From assembly GCA_025331125.1 (NCBI GenBank), contig JAOALB010000073.1:62001-126000 (forward strand): 64,000 nucleotides of DNA. The letters run 5' to 3'. Of this stretch, positions 1 through 11,666 are shown one piece after another; positions within the stretch are counted from its first letter, which is position 1; each line of letters begins with the position of its first letter. The notes below the pieces were generated by a model. The model had not been told where the DNA came from, did not search any database, and worked only from the letters and a program-made list of their open reading frames with translations. The translations under genes and the position numbers were made by a program. This stretch comes from Mycogone perniciosa (Eukaryota; Ascomycota; Sordariomycetes; Hypocreales; Hypocreaceae).

Positions 1-385
1 GTAAGGCCTCAAACCCGGATCAAACAATGCCAGCTCTGCCCTATGAGGAAAGGCAACGGGTCAGATCGCCGCTAGGATTGGCCTGGCTTACGGGGCCACC
101 CCTTGTTAGTGTGCCTGGGCTTGACCAGGGTTGTGTGCTCCAAGCCCAAGACAGCGTCACAGCGTTACTCAGTCGTCATTCGAGATTGACTAAGCTCAAG
201 CACCCCTGGAGGGGAGCAGTAGATCTGTCTCTTCCTTTTCTCTTGAAACCAATCTGTCTCCTCTTCTTTTCTTTCTTGCTGCAGTGCGAATTGTTTCTCT
301 TTTTCACGAATTGTCCTCGATACCCCCCTTTGATACCCTTATTGATCAACGTTTGTGATATTTCCGTATACTACCACTTCCCAAG
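1..385. other. 5' flank and leader of the SDR gene
   Basis: This stretch has no convincing gene. The last 150 bases before the start codon at 386 are rich in C and T (around 225-345), as is common in promoters and leaders of filamentous fungi. An open frame beginning at 27 overlaps the SDR start in another frame, but it has no recognisable domain and I treat it as chance or at most an upstream ORF. Confidence 0.4.
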
Positions 386-1528
386 ATGGCTTCAACAGGC
401 AAGGCTATGCAGGACTTTCCTGGGAACCAGAAGAAGGACCTGCCTATTGCTCTCACTTCAGCGGACTGCAAAGGCAAGACTTACATCGTGACCGGTGCAA
501 ACACCGGACTGGGCTATGAATGCGCGAAGCATCTTGTCCGCCTCGAGGCCGCCAAGGTCATCATTGGCGTTCGCAACCAGGCGAGCGGGAAGACTGCCAA
601 GTCTACCATCGAAGCTGAGACCGGTCACAAGGACATCGTTGACGTCTGGTCCCTCGACCTCGCCTCGTACGACTCTGTCAAGGCTTTCGCCAAGAAGGCC
701 GAGGAGTTGGAGCGGATAGACGCCGTGGTTCTCAATGCTGGTGCCACTATTCCTAGCTGGGATGTGAAGGAGGGCAACGAGTCTAACATTACTGTGAACT
801 TCATGTCCAACTTTTTGTTGTCATTCCTGTTGCTTCCCCAGCTGGAAGCTAGTGCCGAGAAGCACGACACCAAGCCTCGTCTTGTTGTTGTGGGCTCCAT
901 GGGTGCTCTTTTCACTGAGGCGTCGGCGAAGAAGTTTGAGAAGACCGGTCTTCTGGATGACCTGAACAACAAAGACAAATGGAATAGCGACATGGATAAC
1001 AGGTATGCGCCACCACAATTGCGGAGAGATTATGGCTTATGTCCTAATCATGCTGCGCAACAGATATATCGTGTCCAAGTTGCTGGAGCACTTGGCCGTC
1101 CGAGAGCTTGCCACCCACCTCCCAGTCTCTGAGTCCGGTGTCATTGTCAACCTTGTCGACCCCGGTCTGTGCAAGACCAGCCTTACCAAGAACCTGAGTC
1201 TCATGCAGAGAATCAAGACCTGGATTGTCAGGGTCCTCCTTTCTCGAACCCCCGAGATGGGCAGCCGAACGCTGGTGCACGGCGTGGCAGCCGATGAGGA
1301 GAGTCATGGAAAGTACCTGACTTCTTGCGAGATCCAAGAGTAAGGCGCCTTGCTATTCACACCTTGATCGATACAGATGTATGGCTAACTGGGCGTTGCA
1401 GGGACCATATTCCAGAGTGGATTACGAACGAGTCGGGCAAGGCTATCCAGACACAGGTCTGGGCAGAGCTCACCGAGAGATTGGAGAAGATCCAGCCCGG
1501 TATCGTCGCTGCTGTCATCAAGAACTAA
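386..1528 (+). CDS. Short-chain dehydrogenase/reductase, 3 exons, 339 aa
   Basis: This is a classical-type SDR, an NAD(P)-dependent oxidoreductase whose substrate cannot be read from sequence. The cofactor motif TGANTGLG lies at residues 36-43. NAG follows at the end of the fourth strand. The catalytic serine lies in VGSMGA and the catalytic tyrosine and lysine in YIVSK, which is completed only after splicing. Introns are 1003-1063 and 1340-1401. Both have GT-AG ends and the joined frame runs to TAA at 1526-1528. The shape resembles fungal retinol-dehydrogenase or WWOX-like SDRs of unknown role, which is inference. The start at 386 follows a purine at -3 and gives the usual N-terminal lead before the Rossmann fold. 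Its downstream neighbour is an ankyrin relic, so context does not help with function. Confidence 0.9.
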
Positions 1529-2103
1529 GAAGTATATATACAATATGTCATGTGCAGAGTTGGGAATTGAAAGGGACATGGCCATGATATGGAAACAGTA
1601 ATGAAATTGCACAATGGTTCTTCAGTGCTCGACTGAGAGAATGGGATTCATAGATATTTTGGTACATGGATATTGCCTACGTATTCGCTTCGTACATGCG
1701 ATGCTTGGGGCACGTGTAATTTGGGATTGTGTGTAATCTTGTGTGGGTAATCGTGTTGGTGTGTTGACATAAGAGTGGAGGCTTCCAAGAGCGCGTCTTA
1801 GTAAGATGGCGTCGTAAGAATTGGAGTTGAAAATTCCCTCGAACCAGGCGACGAGTAGCCAAGCCTTATGGTGGAAGACCTTAAGTCGATGGTGGAAAGG
1901 TGCGGTATTTGTATCGTATCTGCTGATCCTGCATCATTATCATGATCATCATCTAGGTAAATAGGATGGTGAAGTCGTACTACAGATCCAAGTTTAGCAG
2001 CTGACAGTCGCTATGGTGTCTGCTTACTTAATACACCACTTCGCCTAGATAATACCTTCTTCAACTTCAACTGCATCCATCCCAAAGGTTTCCTCTTCAC
2101 CAT
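1529..2103. other. 3' flank of the SDR gene
   Basis: Non-coding, AT-rich downstream sequence. I see no ORF with family features, no tRNA and no clear repeat. It presumably holds the SDR 3' UTR and the border of the decayed ankyrin segment. Confidence 0.4.
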
Positions 2104-2793
2104 TTGCATCTGGCACATGGCCTTATTTTGATCGACCTTGGGGCCGAATTGGAGGCTAAAGATGTTCTTGACGACACGCCACTATCAATCGCTGTAAAGA
2201 ACCGGCAGGATCAGAGCGTCAGGGTATTAATTACAAATGGCGCCAACATTGAGGCCAAGGACAGCTCCGGAAGCACACCGTTGTCAGTAGCGATGAATGG
2301 AACATATATAGAGGACGTCGAGACACTGGAAATTGTGGAGTTTCTGCTCGAGCAAGGCGCCAATTTAGACATGAAGGAAAAGATAGGTGGTGTGGCACCT
2401 CTTGCGTAGGCGACAAGGACTGGGAATATGGGTATTGTAAGGTTATTGATTGAGAGGGGTGCATACACGGAAACGGAAGACGGGAGAGATGGCATGCCAC
2501 TTCTTACATGGGTAGCGATGCAAGGCTATCTAGAGACTGTGGAATTTCTGCTTGAGCAAGGCGCCAACTTGGAAGTCGAAGACACAAGGTGGGGTAGGAC
2601 ATCCCTGTTATGGGCAGCGATGAATGGTCATCTAGAGGCTGTGAAGCTTCTTCTCGACCAAGGCGCCAAGTTGGAGACAAAGGATAAGGTTGGCCAGACA
2701 CGGTGGCGGTTAGGTTCGGGCACCAAGAGGTCGTCAAGTTGCACATCGACAAGGGTGAGAGATTTCGATTGTAGGCTTGATGAATATGTTTGA
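2104..2793 (+). pseudogene. Ankyrin-repeat gene relic with in-frame stop and frameshift
   Basis: About six ankyrin repeats can be read in one frame, with units such as GANIEAKD, EFLLEQGANL and VKLLLDQGAKLETKD. The frame is interrupted by TAG at 2407-2409, where the repeat pattern expects tryptophan (PLAWA). A second lesion near 2698-2702 shifts the frame: one base out of frame the next repeat continues as VAVRFGHQEVV. No start codon, N-terminal domain or C-terminus can be found, so both ends are lost. TGG to TAG is a CpA-to-TpA change on the opposite strand, which fits repeat-induced point mutation or simple decay. It is unlike the ankyrin units of the large gene at 5582, so it is probably not a copy of it. 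Confidence 0.8.
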
Positions 2794-2799
2794 GCATGG

Positions 2800-3240
2800 C
2801 GATCTTTGACAGCCTTTGGGGATAGAGAACAAGGTTCAGTTGCTTGAGAAGGGGGGCAATCAGGATCTATTGGGCGCAGCTGATGTATGAGAATGTAGAG
2901 CGGATAGTTCTCGAGGTTGTGAGTGCCATGGCAAAGGCGTAAATTAATAAGAGCTACACGAGCTTTAAAGCTGCTCTAGATAAGTAGGGACATCATCCTT
3001 TCACGACCGCGTATCTGTTCCTAGCTCGCATCCGATACCAGTTATGGAGGGCTTGTCGTCTCTTTACCTGTCATCAACCCCTTCCCTATCACCCCTACCA
3101 CAACCTGTCCTCGATAACCTTCACAATCTCGTTCCAATCCATCATTGCGCCTTTACCCAACTAATGAACAGTCGTGATAAGAGCGCCATTCAAGCCACCG
3201 ACGGAAACAGTGATTGAGCGATACGTACCAGGTTCAAGAT
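2800..3240. other. Degraded spacer between two relics
   Basis: No intact coding frame is present. The first 150 bases may be further decayed ankyrin sequence, but stops occur in every frame and nothing is firm. The rest, near 3000-3240, has no recognisable feature. Confidence 0.35.
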
Positions 3241-4150
3241 TGTTGAATTAAGCCCATTAGTATACATTCCGACTGAAGGGGTCAGAGTTTGCAGAAGAAA
3301 TGCCGAGCATCAACCATAAATGAGACGTAAATTTGTTCGAGGTCCAGACTTCTCTTGGCAAGGGCCGCACCAACTTTAGGATCGGCAACCCTAGCAGGAA
3401 TTATTTCATCAAATGGATCTCTTGGGAGGATTTCATAATGGTCCCCATTAAAGTCTTCGAATAGCGATAATCTCTTGAGCTGTCTTGGCAGGCTTCCCTC
3501 GATCATGAATGCATATTCTCAAGTCCAAGGGTCAGCAACCCAAGACTTTCTGCCTAGTATGTGTGTTTAGGTCTTAATGCTCCCTAGCAATGACCACTTA
3601 CCTCGGTCATATAATTGCTTTCATGATCTATTCCATTGTTGTCATGGCTCCAAGACCAAGCCTTCCAGCCGAAGAAGCTTGTAGAATAGGGCTTGCAGAG
3701 TAAGAGGAGTAACCCTATGACGGAACTGCCGACATATCACTAAGGAAGTTATTGAGTCGACTGCGGGCATGTCTTGGAGTCCCAAGTTAATCGCCACGTA
3801 AGTTCGCGAAAGAGCCGATGGACCAGGAGCAGCATCTTGCCGACCATTAACCCAACCATGGTTCGGGTCATTGCAAATGGTACGGGAATGCTTCAGCTGG
3901 CTTTCATCCTCGTTGTTAGCCCCGAAATAATAGTTCTTGAACCAGTGTTCAGAGCCACTCGGGGACTGTGCGCTCAGTTCCAGTATCAGACCATCTCTAT
4001 CCGGACTCCAGGTGCTTAAGGTCGAAAACAGCCGAGTAATTGCTCTTGTTATAACGACATTGTTGCGAGATCCCCATGGGCTTTATGTGCAGCCAAATAT
4101 ATCTCACGGGCTTCCTCTGTCGAGTAATAAATTGTTCACAATCATCTAGA
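3240..4150 (-). pseudogene. Relic of a fungal F-box-type hypothetical family (DUF6546-like)
   Basis: Reading the minus strand from about 4090 downward gives a family-like stretch: TRLFSTLSTW, LILELSAQSPSGSEHWFK, NYYFGA, DPNHGWVNG, then a segment around DMPAVDSIT. After TGA codons near 3640 and 3620, a normal-looking 52-nt intron (3550-3601) is followed by KRLSLFEDFN, RVADPKVGAALAKRSLDLEQ and SFMVDARHFF, ending at a premature stop near 3282. I recognise these blocks from an abundant Pezizomycotina family with an N-terminal F-box, which I recall under the name DUF6546; the name is from memory. At least three in-frame stops are present and the F-box itself could not be traced, so the locus is a pseudogene. 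Two of the stops replace expected tryptophans. Members of this family are often highly duplicated and lineage-specific. Confidence 0.75.
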
Positions 4151-5581
4151 CATGATGCTCACAGCTTTAGTCCATAGTGACTCTCCTCCTCCACAAATGA
4201 CTGCCATTCTTTATACACTGCGGCATAAAAGCCAAGACTACACTTTTCCTGTGTAAGCATGCTCAAGATCATAAGCCGAATCTCTATAGGCAGTAGTTAC
4301 CAGGGCAGCGAGTCTCTGGTTATGGTTTTGCAATCGACTGTTGCTTGGCCCTTGACTTGTTTGTATGTACTAGCTATGGTAAAAAAGCTTTAATAATTGA
4401 CTGTGATAGTGGGTTGGTCTTGATTCGTGAATTTAGGTAGAAAGATGAGGAAGAACAATGTTTTGCACCTCAGCATTCCGGGGGCCAACTAGGTTTTAAT
4501 AGTCCCCTCCCCCTCCTTTTTCTTTTCTTTTTGCAGCTTTTCAAGAATATTAGATTTCAAGTATTATAACAAGTGATAAAAACTTAGAAAATGAAAGTTT
4601 CTAGATTAAAGCGCGCGACTGCTGCCCCTCGGTAACAAAAAAAAAGGGACCGCAAAAGATACACATCTCATCAAACAGTTAACTGACAGGGAGGAGCCAT
4701 TTATCGTAATGATAGTAATCTGTTGCAACCAGAGTAATATAGAGCAATTGCAGTTACTAGCTAATCATACAGTATATATTTACGGCCCCTCTTTTTTCGT
4801 CAATTATACATAGGTAAACTCTGGTTCTGCTGGCTGGCTGAGGAATAGACCAGTCACTGAAGCTAACGTTAACAGAAACTTGAAGTTATAAAAATAGCCC
4901 GTACTGACGGCGCTAAGGCTAGCCTAAGCGGGTCGCATTCGGGCGATAATATGCGACCTACAGGGCACTAAAACAAAAATACAGTGCTGCGTTAGCGCCC
5001 CGTGCCTATTTGTTAACTTTGGGTATTTGAGCTTGATCAATTAATCCATGGAATCTTCAATTCATCAATGGCTTGAATACCTAGGTAATCCGGACACATT
5101 ATTAAATAACTTGCAATTAGTAGTATCTAATCAATTGAGCTGCATTGGATTGGATTGGGTTGGATTGGAAAAAATTAGTGCTGAAAAAAGGAAAATGCGA
5201 AGAGAGTCCTGCGTACTACGGAGTACTTTGTAAGGAGCACAATCCCTGAATGGAATACGAAGGGGTGCGTGTATGGAGTACGTGGCTCGCATTGTCACTT
5301 CTCACCTTTACCTCCATTGTCAGCCTTTAGCCCCCCACATATGTATACTCGTACCATCGATGAGGCTGTGTCACCATGATGAATTGACCATGACCGCTCC
5401 AGCTATTTTATCATCCTTCTTGTTCTATTTGATCATCTGAAGAATAGTTGAATGAACCAGGAGCTCGTGAATCCCTATAGTCTCACCGATTGCCGCTCAT
5501 CCCTTTTCGCACCTCAACAATTCAACCCCAAACTCCAGATGCTCTGCCAATGTTGATCTCACAGTCTTCGTATTGAGCATC
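4150..5581. other. AT-rich gene-free region upstream of the giant ankyrin gene
   Basis: No coding frame is supported. The segment 4380-5170 is strongly AT-rich. It holds a hairpin patch at 4909-4999 (listed separately), a short degenerate GGATT tandem run at about 5145-5170, and the words TACGGAGTAC at 5217 and TGGAGTACG near 5275. The last 150 bases are presumably the promoter and leader of the gene starting at 5582. Confidence 0.5.
4909..4999. repeat. Nested inverted repeats, possible MITE or transposon end
   Basis: GGCGCTAA at 4909-4916 is matched by its reverse complement TTAGCGCC at 4992-4999. Between them AGGCTAGCCT (about 4916-4925) is a 10-base palindrome. GGTCGCAT at 4931-4938 pairs with ATGCGACC at 4951-4958 around a 12-base loop. 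Structure of this kind is typical of short non-autonomous DNA transposons. No target-site duplication was established and no transposase is near. Confidence 0.4.
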
Positions 5582-8500
5582 ATGCCTCCCTTCAACCCCA
5601 ACGACCGCCAACGGCGCATCCTCCAGCTATCCCAAGAATGGGGCATCGTTCTTCCTCCAGTACCGCAGCCGCTTTCGCGACCCTCGCAGCCTCCCTCTTT
5701 TCGGACTCCTGCAGATGATCAAGTCGCGGAGGATCTCTTACAAAGGCGAGCCGCTGATGCGACCAAGTCTCGGCCCAAGAGCGGATTGAGCAGGGCCTTT
5801 TCTTCCAGCAATCTGAAAAAGGGCAGCAAGAACTGGGATACTCGCGATGTTCTGGAAGTCCTGGGCTCATGGATCGCTAACAGCGGACGGCCTGGTGTGG
5901 CGGAGGCTCTCCTCTCGAAACTAGTCGCAGCTGGTGTTGATCTAGCTGGCATGCAGCAACAGAAAAGCGGTATTCTCAGTAGGAGACGTAATCTGGAGGG
6001 CCTTGTCGACCGGTCTCAACTTCTTGGAGCTGCCGTGGAAAGGAATCAACTGGATATGGTTCGACTCCTGCTCCCTTATGCGGACTCTCTTGCCCTCGAT
6101 GCCTCTCTTCCCATGGCCATTAGGAATGGTAATATGCAAATCGTCAGGAATTTGTTGATGTACGGGGCCAGTACAGTGCGCTTTACGGAGGGACAAACCG
6201 CCTTTCGCCACGCCTGCTCTGTTGATGGACTGTCGGACATGATCAGCCTTATTCTCCAGTCAGAGGGACGGCCCCCGCCGCTCTTGGTATCAGAGTCCAT
6301 GTGTGATGCAGCAAGGGCCGGCAACCTACAGACGGTCTTATATCTCAGCCGCTCAACAGCAGATGGGAATCACAACCAAGCGGAAGCTCTTAGGATAGCT
6401 GTGGGTATGGGACGTCGAGACATTGCCGTGGCAATTGTGATGGGAAATCTACCACCCAAACGGCCTGGCCTTGATGATGCTTTCAGTCTGGTTTTCAATC
6501 ATGCATCACTGAATCCGGCTACGAAAATCGAGCTCACAGAGCTTCTCCTTTGTGCTGGCACCGGAGGCGATTTCGTTTCCCAAGCACTCGAGCAATCCTG
6601 CGAATTTCAGTTTTACGACATGGCAAACCTATTAGCCAAATATGGTGCCTCCATCGAGCACAACGGCGCTGCTGTGTTGAAGGGTGCTATCACGAGGGGA
6701 CAATTGGAGTTGGTGAACTCATTACTCAACGAAAGATCAGCACTTAGTCCCGTTCTCGCATCGAGTTGTGTCCCGTGCATTCCCAAGCAAGCCACATTCG
6801 AGGCTCGTCACATTTTACTCAATGCTTTACTCAGAAAAGGTGCCAATGGCAATGCGCTTGATGAGGGCCTCATTGATGCGGCTGGCGCTGGCGACATCAA
6901 CTCCGTGGAGCTGCTTCTTAACCCTTACTTTCCGTCACCACAAGGAGCTACTACGAATGGCACCCCCAATGGCCAAAGGTCTCGAAACAATGGTCGCCAT
7001 GCAGTAGCATCTGTGGATTACAAAAGCGGAGAGGCTCTTCGCGTCGCTGTCTTGCGCTCAGATATCTCAGTGACACAAGAGATCCTGGCGGGACGGCCGT
7101 CACCAGAGACATTGACGGCTGTCTTCCCACTTACCAGAAACTTATCGACGGCACATCGCTACCAGGTGACTGAACTGTTTCTGAAGCGATCGTTGCCTGG
7201 CCCATGCTTGCATGCAGCTCTGCAGGACGCCATCAATGAAGATGCCCCTCAACGAGATAGTGCTCTCATCACACTTCTTCTCCAGCACAATGCCGACGTT
7301 AACTTCAACCAAGGTGCTGGATTGGGCGCTCTGATACGCCAAAAGGATCTTGGTTTACTTGCTACCCTGCTTCAGAAGGCATCTCCACAAACAGCCGCAG
7401 CTCGAATACATGATGTGATGCGAGTCACCGACCATCGGGCAAGATACGAAATGATGACTATGCTAATTCAAGCAGGGGCCGCCATTGGTGTCACCGAGAT
7501 AGGGGCGGTCTTACTAGAGACATTATCTGAGAAACCAGTTGATATGTCCTTACTGCGACTCTTACTGCAGCAAGGCAATGCTGATGTCAATGCTTTAGAT
7601 GGTGCCGTAATGAAGCAGGCTGTGATGAATCCAGATCCTAAAGTCCTGGAGTTAGTGCTTGGTTTTGGAAAACCGACGGCTAAGACCATCACGGGGGGAT
7701 TGCACGATCTTAAGCCATTGCCATCGACCGAGATCAAGACTTGGAAACTCAGGGTGATGCTGGCCAAGTCAGGAAAAAAGGAAGACCTCGACGACATTCT
7801 CTCCAATGAGGTGCAGTCTGTTCTACGAGACATCATGCAACGGCCGTCTCTTTCTACACTTGAATTGTTGTTGCAGTCAGGAGCTGATCCGAATGCCGGC
7901 AAAGCCGCTGCGCTGTGCCATGCAGTCATCCCAGGCAATATCCAAATCGTCGACATATTATTTGCGTCGCCATCCCGCCCTAATCAAGCATCGTTGGACT
8001 TTGCTCTGCCTCATGCACTCCGGATAGTGGACCTTATGGATCGACTGACATTAACGAAAAAGCTGGTAGAGGCTGGCGCATCGCCACAGGAAGTCAATCG
8101 AGCTCTCATCCATGCCATTAGAACGTATCCAGAAGACCTATCATTGCTCAGTGCACTGGCCAGCAAGGCTGACACTTCTGATGGAGAGGCTCTTTCACTT
8201 GCCGTGTCCAAGGAGTCTGGAGAAATCACTGACATTCTGTTGGCCAAAACTAAGCACTCAGCTGATACCCGCAATTCAGCGTTGACACGGGCAATGGATA
8301 TCAAGAACTGTGCTATTAGAACTGCATTGTGCCAGCGTCTCCTCACTTACGGCATCTCCCCGGTCGTGACGTCGAATGCATTGCTTGTGGCCGCTCGTGA
8401 TGGCGATGTTCAACTTGGAGATATCCTTATGGCTCACGGTGCCAGCATTTCGACTAACAACGGCCAAGCTATCATTGAAGCGTGTCGTGGGGGATCGGTT

Positions 8501-11246
8501 GAAGTCTTGAAAGTGCTACTGAAAACGGATATCGCGGTGAAGATGACAACCCTGGAAAAAGGATTCCAAACCGCCACAGAAGTCCGAGATCTGAACAAGC
8601 GAGCCATGATATTCGAACAGCTTTTGAGGAAGGGTGTCAAGGGAGATCTCGTTGATGCACAGCTTGAATCAGCAGCAAGATATGGCGAGGATGGCCAGGG
8701 AGTTCTGCGGGTGCTCCTTGCTGCTGGAGCGGACCCAAACTACAACAATGGAGGGGCTGTCGTAGCAGCCACAAGAAGTGCCTTCATTGACAGTCTTGAG
8801 CTCTTGCTAGGTCTTTGGGATGAGGGTAACAGTCAAGTATGTGGCATTTCCATAACCATGAAGTAATTTACCAGTTTCGTGAGGCTGACTTGTACCAGAA
8901 AAAGGTCTCGCCCCCGACGCTCGTACGAGCTCTAAAGGCATCCTGGAACCTAAATCGCGACACTCGATTTCGCATCATCAGTGACTTTATGAAAGCTGGT
9001 TTGCCAGTCGCTGAGGACTTGCACATTTCGTTGAATGAGGCCGTAAATGAAGAAGAGCCAGAAGAGAGACTGGTGAAGCTCCTACTCGAATATGGGGCTT
9101 CCCCCTTAACAAACGGATGTAAGACTCTGGTGGATGCTGCGCAAAAGGCAGCATCATCATCGCTGGCCCTCTTCTTGGGTATGGAAATACCACAAAAGGA
9201 TATCAACTGGGCTTTCAATAAGGCGTTCAAGGCTGAAGCTTTTGACAGCTGGTTCACTGAATCTGGGTGGGAAACGGCACATATGCTCCTGGAGAAGGGG
9301 GCAAAGGGAGATGCACTCAGTGAAGCGCTCGTTCAGGTCATGGCAAAGGCCACTCCTGAAACAATGGGGCTCACTGATTTATTTGTCGATCTCCTCACAG
9401 CCCATGGCCCAGATGTTAATTCTCAAAATGGAGAGCCTTTGCGACTGGCTGCGTCCAAGGCAAATGTCGATTGGGCCCGCAAGCTCCTTGCCTGCCATCC
9501 CTCAACGGAAACACTGACATTTGCATTTCACTCAATATTCGATACAGCTCTTACCCAAAAAGAGGTCCTGGAATTGTTTCAACTGTTCTCTGAGTATCAC
9601 GAAGGGGATGTCCGGATCGATGTCATGGCTAGCCGTCCAGGTTCTGAGCCGGTGCTCGTTCGGGCTATATCACAATATCCACGATCATCTACCATCTTGA
9701 CGACGCTCCTCGATGCGGGGTATTATCACGATCAAGCAACGTCGTATCGGATTCACACAGAAATAGAGGATGAAGAAGAGATGACACTTCTCACATGGGC
9801 GATTGCGCAACCACAAAAACGAGTCAGTACTGCTCTGATTCAGATACTGCTCGAGCGAGGGGGTAAGTGATCCACAGATACTCCGTTTAACCCATACTAA
9901 TGTTCAATGCAGCCAAAGTCAACGTTGAAACACGGTCATCGGGGACTACCCCTTTAATGATCGCCGTCCAAGAGCGTCGACCTGACGTTGTTAAAATGCT
10001 GTTGCTCGAAGGCGCCGATGTAGATTCCATGGACTTCCTTGGTCGAACACCTATGGCTATGGTCACCCATCTTGGTGGCGACGTTGCTATTCAAATCATG
10101 TCTAGCCTTCTTGCCGCTGAGCCCTCTAAAGACGACGGCTCACTGCATAATGCTACCAGAGATCTTAACCTTCCGGCAGTTACAGTTCTCATGCAGGCGG
10201 GCCACGATCCTGATTTCCCTAGTCCTCTTCATGATGGCCGTAGTGCTCTTGGAGAAGTCTGCTTGCATGGATCCGACGTCGGGGAGATGACTCCCGAGCG
10301 AGAGCGCAAGATGCAGAAAGTCATGTCTTTCTTGGTGGATTCTGGATCCGACTTGTCCATAAAATCGAATGGCAAATCCATCTTACACCTTTGTTTCGAC
10401 GCTGTGGACCCCGTTGCGACGACCCGAGCATTGCTCAAGAGCGGCATGTGGAAACATATAAACAAGTCATTCAACCACTACACAGACAAATCGCATGTCT
10501 ACTCTCCCACTATGTACGTCATCAAAGTCTTACCACCATCTGATATCAAGGAGCAAATCCTCTCCGTCCTCCGCGCCAGTCGCGCCTCAGATGTCTATTA
10601 TGCCAAAGAAGGCCCCCAGCCCAACGACGCAGTCGGTCTCCCAGAGGATATAGAAACCCAAGAACGAGTCCGCAAAGCCCGCTCCGAGCGTCTCGCAGAA
10701 GAATCCCAAGATTTCGCCATCGCACTCGCCCGCAAGCGCGAAATCGCCTCCGTGGAGCAACAAATCCAAGCCCAAAGGGTCGAAATGGAAGATGCTCGTC
10801 GCAGGAAACTTCACGCGGAAGACATTGCTGCCATACGAACCAGGGCGCAACTAGAGGAGACACTTACCAATCAGGCTTTACAACGACGTCTTTCGGAGCA
10901 GCGCTCTTTAACGGAAGCGACGTTGAATCGGACAAGGGCCATAGCAGCGACGGAACTGGAAGCTGAGGAGTCGAGACAACAAAAGGCGTTGGAGTGGGAG
11001 AATAAGTTAAACATAGAGCGCGCGGGCAATGCGCGCGCGCTTATTGAGATGCGTATGAGCGAAAGGGAAGAATTGGAGCGCTTGGATATCGCAGCGGAGC
11101 AGCGTATACAGAAACGACTGGAGGCGCAGAGGAGGCTGGTCGAGAGTCAGGAGAAGTTGGCGAAAAGACTGGGAGACGCACCGATGGCGCCGATGGCACC
11201 GGGGGATCCGAGGAGGCAGATTGGTTATGTGACGGAACTGAATTGA
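5582..11246 (+). CDS. Giant ankyrin-repeat protein with C-terminal coiled coil, 1850 aa
   Basis: Three exons give 1850 aa. Introns are 8837-8898 (GT-AG, branch-like GCTGAC just upstream of the acceptor) and 9863-9912 (ACTAAT branch), and both joins keep the frame. The first ATG is at 5582; a TTG lies three codons upstream but needs no use. Residues 1-90 are proline/serine-rich. From about residue 110 to 1550 there are dozens of degenerate ankyrin-like units (LLQSGADPN, LLLQHNADVN, ILMAHGAS) in a longer superrepeat that alternates near-canonical repeats with a variant of the pattern SPETL-x-AF. Two near-canonical repeats follow the second intron. The last 200 residues, from about 1620, are a highly charged coiled coil (RKARSERLAEESQ, RRRKLHAEDIA). 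There is no enzymatic domain, signal peptide or membrane segment. It is probably a cytosolic or nuclear scaffold; its function is unknown. Confidence 0.85.
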
Positions 11247-11666
11247 TGAAACAGGAATGCTCGAATGCCTTTTTTGTCTGGGATCAGGGAGTTTGGGCGT
11301 GTCGGTGTTTCTTGGGACTTAGTATTACTTCTCTTGTGGATTAGGAGTCTTATTGGTAAACGTATGAATGATGATGACAGATTGAATATTCACTTTCTTT
11401 TCTCCCGTAGTTAGATTCTGACCATCGGATTTTGATTTTACTTTGTTTGACCTATTTCTTTGTGTAAACGTCTAGCAAGCCAGTCTATTGATATAGATAC
11501 ATGTAAGCTACTTATGTCTAAACTATCATCAAGCAAATAGAGCTCGTAATACACTCACCTATCAAGGACATCTGTCTCTACAGCCCCTAATGTTCCATAT
11601 ACTATACAGCCTCGAAGCAACATTGCATCTTGAGTCCCTTCCTCACACACACACCCTTCGTAATAT
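11247..11666. other. Convergent 3' spacer (ankyrin gene / SNF2 gene)
   Basis: A 420-base AT-rich spacer between two converging 3' ends. It should hold both polyadenylation regions. No other feature is seen. Confidence 0.45.

Noticed and set aside
27..491. 154-codon frame at the window start
   Set aside because: Low-complexity product with no domain; it overlaps the SDR start in another frame and is best seen as leader sequence.
8837..8874. 38-nt intron in the giant ankyrin gene
   Set aside because: An in-frame alternative acceptor at 8898 gives a normal 62-nt intron with a GCTGAC branch site, so the shorter form is unlikely.
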